This document shows, one piece after another, positions 21,372 through 31,380 of a DNA stretch of 64,000 nucleotides. The stretch is taken from positions 12,820,822 to 12,884,821 of the forward strand of contig OY783193.1 of NCBI GenBank assembly GCA_963678675.1, given 5' to 3'. This DNA is from Xiphydria camelus. Lineage: Eukaryota > Arthropoda > Insecta > Hymenoptera > Xiphydriidae. The notes under the pieces were generated by a model, which was not told where the DNA came from, searched no databases, and was given only the letters and a program-made list of their open reading frames with translations. Within the stretch, counting starts at the first letter, position 1. Each line of letters starts with the position of its first letter. Both the position numbers and the translations under genes were made by a program.

Positions 21372-23461
21372 TCATTTGACTTTTTTTGATGATGATACAT
21401 CTATCTTGGAAGAGCTTTTTCTACTGGTAAAGATTAATCTGTACAGAATCCCGACAATCCATCGTACTATGCGCAACGCAATTAAAATGCACAAAAAGAC
21501 AAAGGCGAATATATCGATGGAAGCGATTTGCCACCACTCCAAATTGGCACTCGGCGCTTTCAGGACATTCCCGTTTCTGATCACGTATTCGACCCAAAAT
21601 ATAGCCAAATCCAGTGGATTTATGGGACGATCTCGGAATAGCGTAGACACTTTCATGATATTTTGTCTGAAAAGAAAACTCGTTTAATTGTAACTTCTCG
21701 ATATTCGATGATGATGTACTCACTTGTATGAGGGGTCTTTCACGACGGCATTTATACCGTTCACTAACGCTTCCTCTGTGATATTTTTATAATCCAACGA
21801 CACGGCAATCTTCTTCTTAACACAATTCTGTATATTAGCAGATTGATCAAAGAAGAGTGGTATGCCGATCATGGGGACAGCATGGTAAATTGATTCTTGT
21901 GTGCTCATGAGACCGCCGTGAGTGACGAAAGCACGTATGTTTTTATGTTCTGTAATGTAGAGACGAAAGGATGGTATCATTAAAATTGCAAGGATTATAA
22001 GGTGATCTACAAATTTGGGTACTTAATATTTCTCTCACTAAAATAATTATATCTCACCCAATACTCGAAACTGTGCAACCCATGGAGCAGTCATGACATT
22101 TTTGGGAAGGCCCGGTGGGAGCTCCTCCTTTCTACCAACTTTCATCAATACGCGGATAGGTGCTATTTTTTTAAACGCCGAATATATCACAGCTAAATCA
22201 TTCTTTGGGAAGGATTCGATTTTCGCCATCGACCCCAGGGAGAAGTATATGCAACCGTCTTTACTGTCGTCCAGCCATTTCTTTATTTCCTGTACGATAG
22301 AGAAAAAGAGATGTAATGAACTCGAATGGAGATTCAACTCATCTCAATCACTTATAGGATGTAAACTTACGGACGATAATTTTAAGCCATCGTCTCTCAA
22401 GTGTAAACCTCCGACTTCAACAATGGACGGATTATACGCTCTGATACTATTCAAACTGTGATGAGAATTAATCAAAAGCAGTGCCATGTCTCTCTCGAGC
22501 TCACGAATTTCCGGAAGATCGGGATTGATGTATTTCTTTACGAATTCTTTCTGGCCTGCTGTGTAGTACAAGAACTGTAGATTAATGTAGAATCCTGTGA
22601 AAACATTAGCTAGCCGTTGCCAGAAGTTCATCCGATCGTCAAAGTTTAAGAAGATCATCGGGGAGAGAGCGTTATTATCCGGATTACCCATAGGGGCAAC
22701 CATCCATGGAGATTCGACACCAGAAGCGACGCCGATTATGGGAACGTTCAGATAACGGCCGAACGCGAGGTAGCATTGAGCTCCGAAAATCTGTGTCGCA
22801 GAAATTTTAATGATATTGCAGAAACAGTACCTATGTCATCATAGTGATTTTGTTAAGCATGCCCCTACCAACAGAATATTTGTTTTCTTGGCCCAATTAC
22901 TTTATTTGAATTTAATAATTTTCTTATTATAACAATAACTATCAATTCTCTCATAAGTTTTATAGCCATTCTCCTTACTTGTGCTCTCGCTATGAAGTGA
23001 AAGAAATGATTTATAAGATAGGCTGGTCTCCTCACCTCTGTAATAACCAAATCGTACGGTGGATCGTTGGGCGGATGTTTTATTAGATTCTGAAATTGCG
23101 GCAATTCCAAAAGTTGGCAGATCTGATCTCCAACAAATTCAACCAATGTTTCTATATTTAGAACGTCGAATGAATTTATATCATCATACGTCATGTTGTT
23201 CATCACATCGGGTAATGTTCCTTCTAAACCGATGTAGGTATAATTCCCAGTCACGCCTTTCAAGGGAAAGTGACTTACGATATCGACCTGGTGACCACGT
23301 TGCAATAAACCCTTCATCAGCTGTTCGAACATCATAAAGTGGCTCTTCCCGTTGAAAGGAAAGAGTCCAAGAATTCGATGACCGTCGCTGGTTCGACTAC
23401 CGAGAATCAGAAGTAATAATCCGACGAGTATATATAGTGTTACTATGCGTATCGTCTTCAT
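21372..23461 (-). CDS. UGT-D: UDP-glycosyltransferase, 5 exons, 532 aa
   Basis: This is an intact, compact UGT with no transposon in its introns. Exons: 23461-23036, 22790-22371, 22289-22058, 21949-21724, 21666-21372; introns are 57-245 bp and the coding total is 1,599 nt. The signal peptide is at about 1-27, the catalytic-type His is H41 (FNGKSHFMMFEQ), and the signature has VTHGG, then HAVP and FFDQ. A membrane helix follows AppxWWQIA-type sequence near the C-terminus, and the tail ends KKVK (KKXX ER retrieval). Exon 1 carries two extra residues relative to B and F. It is the intact counterpart of pseudogene UGT-A, with similarity extending about 1 kb upstream. Expected role: conjugation of lipophilic substrates in the ER; substrate unknown. 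Confidence 0.93.
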
Positions 23462-24896
23462 TGCGGTATGATGTTCACTCGCGAATATTAATTTGAACTT
23501 TTCGGAAATACGTCGAATAGTTTGCGCAATTATCGAGATGATTAATTCGGCACGAGCGTTACACGGGTCGATCCTAGCATAAATGCGTTTTCACTGTAAT
23601 TATAAAATTTTTAACGACGAATCGATGCAGTTAGATCATAATTTTTGATTTTGAAAGCGACGTTCGGTATAACGGCTGGATGTAAACGATTCAGTACTGG
23701 AGCTAGCTTACTTATATGTTCGAGTATTCTAACAAAGCGTGTGCGTCATTGTACGAAAAACTATAATCATTCAAAGGCATCACTAATATTGACTCCCCCA
23801 ATGAATCGACCTCTAGACTGATTCGTAAGAATTCTAACTAAGACTTGGCATCCAGTGTTCGCCTATCGGGTAGGGAGCCAAATGGCATATCGCATCGTGA
23901 CATGGTCACATTTAACGATCTATATAATCGTACATCGTGATTCTCAAATGGCCCTACGAAATATTAGGACAATTCACTGCTCGCGGGAAGTTACGTTCGA
24001 CTGTAACATAACCTTGAGATAATTTCAATATCGTTTCAACTGCTAATTAAATTGAAATTTCCAAGCAATTTGATCTATCCTCAATTACACAGGTGGTCTG
24101 ATAAGTTTCCGACCTCAACATGCCAACATTGTAGCCATTTTGGACGCTCAGTTGTTGTTTGACAATCGTTTGAGTCAATCGATTTGAGTGCTTTAGTGAA
24201 AATGGAAAAAATCGAGTATCGAGCTGAGATTTTTCCATTTTGACCAAAGCACCCACATCGATTGACTCACATCAACTCAAACGATTGTCAAACTACAACT
24301 GCGCGTCCAAAATTGCTGAAATTTTAGTGAGTACATGTCAAAGCTCGATACTCGATTTTTTCCATTTTCACTAAAGCACTCACATCGACTGACTCAAACG
24401 ATTGTCAAACAACAACTGCGCGTCCAAAATAGCTAAAATTTTGGTGAGTACATGTCAAAAGATTCACGAACACATTCCCCAGCTGTCGTTGACGAATGCT
24501 GCATGTTGAGGTCGGAAACTTATCAGACCACCCTCTAGTATACTATTTTATACTATGTATATATATATTTTTATTGATAGCTACCTCAAAAACGACTTGA
24601 ATTAATCTCCTGCAGCTTACGGACTTTCACGATTCACTTATTTCACTCATTACACACGTATGTCCCATGCAAATGATAAGACTTGGCACGTTTTATTGTG
24701 AATCTAGAAGTTGAAAGACATATAGAAGTTCTTGGTTGCCGATATTACGTCTCGCAAACTTTGTCAACGGTAAACTACGTGCGTGCGATTTTCAGTAAAT
24801 AGTTCATCGATGTTGTCAGAAATATTCACTGTACCGATCAATTCTTTTCATTTACTGATCGGTACGTCTCGACCTTAATGATAACCTGATAACCAT
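23462..24896 (-). promoter_or_regulatory. 5' flank of UGT-D, paralogous to UGT-A flank
   Basis: It aligns with 3079-4073 except for the mariner-type MITE at 24088-24535. The conserved dyad (ATGAATCGAC...GACTGATTCGT) lies at about 23801-23826, about 350 bp from the ATG. Alignment stops at 24896, where the D-F specific insertion begins. Confidence 0.6.
24088..24535. mobile_element. 448-bp mariner-type MITE, target TA, empty site known
   Basis: Inverted ends of more than 30 bp contain GGTGGTCTGATAAGTTTCCG, with TA at 24086-24087 and 24536-24537. The paralogous UGT-A flank (about 3704-3715) has the unfilled site with a single TA. The interior is itself palindromic and carries both orientations of a segment reading MEKIEYRA after an ATG, resembling the N-terminus of mariner transposases. 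Confidence 0.88.
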
Positions 24897-25722
24897 CAAG
24901 AGACACGGTAGTGTCTCGCGGCATGTTCATTCAAGTCGTCAGAACGACGCCGCCAGCGCTGTCGCCGCGAGCACCCGTGTATCTTTACAGGAAAAATGTC
25001 TGCCCCCTTCACCCCTCAATTTTAACATCGAATTTTCTCAATAAATATACGGTTATAACCAAAACTATGCTTAGTTACGCCATATAAATCGACTATTCTC
25101 TATCGATAGAGACCAGAGTAAATGTTGTCAGTTACATATTAACAGATATTTTTCCTTAGCAACGCGAAGCCACGCCCCTCGCGCCTCGAAAGTCGAGAAT
25201 CCGATTTCTCGGGCGATATATATATGTCAAAATCTCACAAAAATTCCGCCTGTCTTCGGCGATATTCGGCCATGGTCGGAAATGTGTACACAGATGCGGC
25301 CACACGCATACGCCATCAAATGTATGTGAGAGTGTGTGAGAGAATATGTTTCTTGAATGTTTAGTTGTTTTTTAAAATTAATAAAATAATATTCCATTCG
25401 CGAAACGATTTCCCTCGCATTTTTTCGATCCTCGGACGCGCTTGTTAATTCAGTGTAATCGGAGTAGTGAATGTCAATAGTGGTGAATGTGACAGACGCT
25501 CCGTATAGTTTAATAATCGTTTGTATTTTTTTCGAATATCGAGATAGTGAACGGGTGCAGTGGTATTCTTCTCTCCAATGCCTGTGCATCAAGAAAGGAG
25601 CAGGAAAGGAGACGGTCTCAGAAGAATTGAAATCAGATAAGTTTAATTGCCATTTGACAGCTTTAACCTCACTTTCCATGGAAGGACAATATCTTTGTGT
25701 TTGTTCTATTTTTTGTTTTCAG

Positions 25723-26867
25723 GGTCATGCGAGCACGGGAAAAATCGAAGAAAATCAATCACCAACACAAGCCGTGGCAGAATAGGAGATGAAATGGAAC
25801 TGGATCACAATAATCAGGTAATTACTTTATCACTATTTTTCTCTATCGATATATTTCCTCTTTCGTACTATTACACGTTCCGATAATATACCGTCTTCCC
25901 GTACTGACAGTATACATGCATTTTACCTCCAATATGCCGGAATTAAAAATCTCTAGAACTCTGCGGTACAATGCCACGGTATGAATATCAGGTTCTACCG
26001 ACATGACATGCTTCGACAAGGTCTGTATCAACTTTAGCGGTATATTAAGGGCACTGCACTAATCCTGTGGCACATTTTTCTATCTGGGAAAGCATATTAT
26101 TATGGTAGTACAGCTGTACAGCGTTCCGATAATATATAATTGGAACTTTTAATAATACGAAAGGGAAAATATATCGATAAAGAAAAGATAATAAAATAAT
26201 TACTTCATTATTGTAATCCAATTCTATCGTATCTCCTACTTTTCTACCACGGCTTTCCCAGATAGAAAAATGTGCCACAGGATTAGTGCAGTGCCCCCAA
26301 TATAATGCTAAAGTTGATACAGACCTTGTCGAAGCATGTCATGTCGGTAGAATTTGATATTCCTACCGTGGCATTGTACCGCAGAGTTCTAGAGATTTTT
26401 AATTCCGGCATATTAAAGGTAAAATGCATGTATACTGTCAGTATGGGAAGACGGTATATTTCTACATATTGGAGAATCTAAGTCGTGGGAGAAGAACAAA
26501 TCATCGGAGTAACTACAATATCGGGGTAACTATAATACTTTATTTCTATTTTTTTCAGAACGATTCTCAGATAGAAAAATGTGCCACAGGATTAGTGCAG
26601 TGCCCCCAATATAATGCTAAAGTTGATACAGACCTTGTCGAAGCATGTCATGTCGGTAGAATTTGATATTCCTACCGTGGCATTGTACCGCAGAGTTCTA
26701 GAGATTTTTAATTCCGGCATATTAGAGGTAAAATGAATGTATACTGTCAGTATGGGAAGACGGTATATTTCTACATATTGGAGAATCTAAGTCGTGGGAG
26801 AAGAACAAATCATCGGAGTAACTACAATATCGGGGTAACTATAATACTTTATTTCTATTTTTTTTCT
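25723..26867. repeat. Exon-like cassette in three copies (one inverted, two tandem)
   Basis: A candidate exon at 25723-25817 is open in one frame (ends DEMELDHNNQ), preceded by a pyrimidine tract plus CAG and followed by GTAATT. A second candidate exon begins at 26559 after TTTTTTTCAG and reads NDSQIEKCATGLVQCPQYN to a stop at 26666. The unit starting with CAGATAGAAAAATG recurs at 26259 and 26568, an offset of 309 bp. An inverted copy covers about 25886-26255 and again places a GTAATT donor and a CAG acceptor. I do not recognise the protein. Confidence 0.55.
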
Positions 26868-26933
26868 CATCGGTGCTTGCCCTCTGCCTTCCTACTACAA
26901 GTTTCGATTTATATACTAAATTTTATTTTATTT

Positions 26934-27128
26934 TTAGTTCATCGCCTCCACTCCATCGCCTTCGACTTCTTCTACCCAGTGAGGATTTCTCACGGTAGAA
27001 TTTCGATTCATCTGTGAACAAAATCTTCTGACGAACGAGGGATCGTCCACTTGCCGTTCCAAAAACCAGTCGGAATAGTTCATTCGTCGAGTTGGATTTG
27101 CTTTCTCCGGTGCATGTATGTACTTCAT
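26934..27128 (-). pseudogene. DDE transposase relic (Tc1/mariner, DUF4817-like)
   Basis: On the minus strand the frame reads RRMNYSDWFLERQVDDPSF, and a neighbouring frame reads ILFTDESKF, the usual Asp-containing block of this transposase group. At least one frameshift separates them. A second shorter piece with the same NYSDWFLERQVD residues lies in the opposite orientation at 27698-27747. Confidence 0.6.
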
Positions 27129-27697
27129 TTTAAAAGGATGAACATTCTTTTCTATTTCTTATAGTCTTATTCTCTCTAGGAGAGCATCGGTGTTCCACTG
27201 CTCTCGTATTCTTTCAGGTCTTTCTAAAATAATTATAGAAATCACATATATAATTCAGCTCTGACAAGTACAATCTTATCGAGCTGTCTTATTGAGCTGT
27301 TTCTTTCAATGTAATGATTCCAAAATGTTTCTATAACGTTTTGCAACTTTGTGAATTTATCGAGAAAGATATATTTCTAACATAGGGTAGTGTTCAAAAA
27401 TATTGCAAAATATCCCAAGAATATCACAAAAATTACTTGTAAAGACGTGTTTTATGGGATGTAATTTCTTAATTAAATATTTGTTAAGATAATTTAACAT
27501 AAATATCACTTTCGTAATTTCTGTCGGTTATGAGACTGCTGGATTGCCGTTGTTACGTCCCAATAGCAACTCAATTCAATATTTTCTCAGGTGCACCTAT
27601 TCGAACTAACTTATTACCCACCAATATTGAAAATAAATCTTCTCAAGGCTGAATACGACTTGGGCATGTTTCAGCGTACAATTAGCTAGATCCAGCT

Positions 27698-27752
27698 CGA
27701 CGAATGAACTATTCTGACTGGTTTTTGGAACGGCAAGTGGACGAGCTTTACA
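27698..27752 (+). pseudogene. Second copy of the transposase fragment
   Basis: This short segment is nearly identical to the reverse complement of about 27038-27090 and encodes RMNYSDWFLERQVDE before similarity ends. Together with 26934-27128 it forms the inverted remains of one or two elements. Confidence 0.55.
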
Positions 27753-28416
27753 GCTGTTTCGCTGCCGTGTTGCCAAGTCTCTCATCGTTAATATGGCATG
27801 CTAATGGTTTGCGAAGTCAAAACGAATTTCATGACAATATTACGTTGCAACTATACGGTAAAACCCAATTTACTTATTTTTTACATAATCCTTAATATTT
27901 CATCTGTCAAATTACTAGTCTTTCAAAGTCTAAAGTTGGCGGAATGTGTGTTAAAGTCAGTGATAATCTACCTTAGTACAATCGTCTGCCATAAGGCGAT
28001 ATGTTAAAAGTGGTCAACTTTAGAATAAAATAACGAAGAAACTATAGACGGTCTATATTGCTCAAATTTTCGTATTAGTTGTGTAAAGTATTCGTGTATA
28101 TCATATAAAAAAATTAGGGCTGTAAGTTGGTTTTCGTCTGATAGTCGAACCTCCTTAAAGCAGGAATAGTTGGAACGAAAAGCCCATATTGCAATGAAAG
28201 TACTATGGGTACTATGGATGAAGGCGCTCGCTGACAAGACTGACATTCTCCGATGTCCATCGAGTCATCTTTTTACGGACAGGACACGAGTTAGATCCTC
28301 TTCGGTTGCACCTGTACGAGATGATATGTCAGAAAATCGTGAGTCTTTATGAAAATCTTCTAACCTACTCGTTCTGCAGTAATACTTAATAATAAAAAAC
28401 TATTCTCCTACATGTA

Positions 28417-28628
28417 CACCCGGGGACACGGCATCTGTCGCTGGTGACTGTTTTTAAACGTTATTTTTAAACGTACTAACCAATAATTAATAATCCTCAT
28501 ACTTTCATTCACGAGAGTAGATGTCACCGTAGCTAATGAGCGCATGAGAATTAATTATTCATTGGTTAGTACGTTTAAAAATAACGTTTAAAAAAAGTCA
28601 CCAGCGACAGATACCGTATCCCCGGGTG
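28417..28628. mobile_element. 212-bp foldback MITE, complete copy
   Basis: The ends CACCCGGGGACACGG and the inverted CCCCGGGTG are flanked by TA. The arms share GTCGCTGGTGACT and AAACGTACTAACCAAT. A 5'-truncated relative lies at 16941-17110. Confidence 0.85.
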
Positions 28629-28672
28629 TACATATTCTCCCGATGAATAAATTCCAAAAAGTAGTGAAATCC

Positions 28673-29397
28673 CCCCACAAAAACAGATTCTCTGTAAAAA
28701 AAGGCGGCATGTTCATTCAGTGCCAACAAAAATTGATACGTAAAATACTCTCCAAAAAAGATTTGAAATCAATTAAGATCGCCATGTTCAAGATTTATGT
28801 ATTAAAAGTAAAAGGCATCATTTGAAAGGAAAATTATTGTAAATCAAGTTACTAAAAAATTCGACTAAAAAAATTTATAAAAAAATTTTAATAAAAAAGA
28901 ACTTGCCGCGTTTTTTTCTTCAAAATAAAAAATTCAGACAGAATTATACTCGATGTTTATGCACTTATGATTTTAAATAAATTCATACACTTATAATATG
29001 ATACCACCAGTATACCGAATGTCGCACGGGAAACCGATTAGGCGGGGGCCTTCTGAAATTCTCTGAATTTGACTTCGGCAGTGTAATTTATGAATCACTC
29101 TAGCACCGTCCAAGCACTGCCAATTATTCGGCATAGTGGACAAAATATGAAAACTTAAACGCGGCAAGTTCTTTTTTATTAAAATTTTTTTATAAATTTT
29201 TTTAGTCGAATTTTTTAGTAACTTGATTTACAATAATTTTCCTTTCAAATGATGCCTTTTACTTTTAATACATAAATCTTGAACATGGCGATCTTAATTG
29301 ATTTCAAATCTTTTTTGGAGAGTATTTTACGTATCAATTTTTGTTGGCACTGAATGAACATGCCGCCTTTTTTTACAGAGAATCTGTTTTTGTGGGG
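28673..29397. mobile_element. 725-bp MITE with ~240-bp near-perfect inverted repeats
   Basis: The arms 28673-28910 and 29158-29397 are near-perfect reverse complements (for example CCCCACAAAAACAGATTCTC). They flank a spacer of about 250 bp without coding potential. Its right end coincides with the point where similarity to the A-B copy resumes. Confidence 0.85.
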
Positions 29398-29689
29398 TTA
29401 TCTATTACATACTCGTATAGGCATAGATATTGAAAGAAAAGCAGAGTCCTGCTTATACTGTTCAAAAGATAACAGAACTCCTGTAATGGAAATTTGATAT
29501 ATTTATAAGTACCAAGAGTCCAGTATTTACACAATTATTACTATTCGTCAATAGTTTATCGTCGTATAGGGTAAACATTGATGAAATGGGTTATTTACCT
29601 ATAATTGAACGAATGATTTTCTTTATAAAAACTATAGGTATTTATCTTCGATATTATAACATTATTCACTAAATGTCTAAAAACGATTC

Positions 29690-31304
29690 TCACTTATTTT
29701 TCTTTGATTTTGATACATCTATCTTTGCTGCGTTATTTCTACCGGTAAAAATTGATCTGTACAGAATTCTCACAACCCATCGAATAATGTATAACGCGAT
29801 TAAAATACACGAGAAGGCAAAGATGAAAATATCGATCGATGCGATTTGCCACCACTCCAAATCGGCACTCGGTGCTTTCAGAGCGTATCCGTTTCTGATC
29901 ACGTATTCGACCCAATAAATACCCAAATCCAGTGCACTTATAGGACGGTCTCGAAATAGCGTGGACACCTTCACAATATTTTTTCTGAAAAGAGAACCTC
30001 GTTTAATTGTAAAATCTCAACATTTTTGATAATGATGCACTCACGTGTATGAAGAATCTTTCATGACGGTATTTACAGCGTTGACTAATGCTTCCGCTGT
30101 AATGTTTTTATAATCCAACGACACGGCAATCTTCTTCTTAACGTAATTCTGTATATTAGCAGGTTGATCACCAAAGAGTGGCATGCCGATTATGGGGACA
30201 GCATGGTAAATTGATTCTTGTGTGCTCATGAGGCCACCGTGTGTGATGAAAGCACGAATGTTTTTATGTTCTGCAATGTAATAGCATAATGATATTATCG
30301 TTGAAAAATATAAGGTAAGTCCGGGATAGTTCGACCAGCGGGGTAGTTTGACCAGTACCTATAGATTCAATACGAAGCATTCCTGTTTGGTAGAAATGCC
30401 GTCATGACGTTTAGTTGGATCTGCGAAGTCACAGCGGCAACTCGCGGTCATTTTTACAAAGACACAACACGTGATACTGACAATGAGTACAATACTTTCG
30501 TCCTACTGATTTTTTTACCATTAAATTTGGAACGCACGTTTAGTAATCTGAAAAGGTGAGAATTTCATTTATATTAATGTTATGAGTTTGTTAGCATAAC
30601 TAAGTATGACAAAACGAAGTTTTGTTACTTTAATTGCATGTTAACCCTTTGGTCGGTCTCACCCTAATGAAGTGGTTCAACTAACCCAGCTATTAAGGAT
30701 TAGTTGAGCTACAGTATCATATTTATTATTTGTTGCAACTGAATTATGCTTGTATTTTCATGACACTTTCTAATAAATACTTGTATAGAATTGTTCTCTT
30801 AATGGGATTTTAATATTTATGAAAGCATACGTTTATGGAAAAAGATACTACAGTGCCTCAAAATAAAAAGTGGCCGAACTATCCCGGACTTACCCTAAGA
30901 GAGAGGAATCCCACGAAATCATGGATAATTCATATTTTTCTCAATGGAACGACGTGAGAAGTCGAGTGATGAATACGTATCTCAAGCGATCAGGAAAGTG
31001 CAAAAGTTCTGCGAGTCCCAAGATTGGGTTGGTGGTCGCCTTAGTTATGGGCAAGCTATGGAGGAACGATTGGTGAGTGAATAGCGTGGAAAGGAAATTT
31101 TCGAATTCTTGGGCATTCCACTATAAATTTAAAGTTTCCAAACCGTTATTCCAGCTGTTTCTTTGGGCTTGAATTATAGTATCCAGCAACTGCGCGGTGG
31201 CTTCTACTGCAATCAGCTATAGCCATCGGGGATACAGGTGTTGAGGATGGGAAGTCGGGAGTGAAAATTAAAAAGAGGTCGATAGATCATATTATGCCCG
31301 AGAC

Positions 31305-31380
<76 letters not shown>

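Larger units (their letters stand above)
24897..29397. other. 4.5-kb repeat-rich block absent between UGT-A and UGT-B
   Basis: The D flank matches A up to 24896 and the F 3' flank resumes the match at 29398. In the A-B copy these points are adjacent (4073/4074). The block contains the exon-like cassette array, transposase relics and two MITEs listed separately. The segments 24897-25700 and 27760-28410 show nothing I can name. Either it was inserted here, or it was deleted from the A-B copy. Confidence 0.7.
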
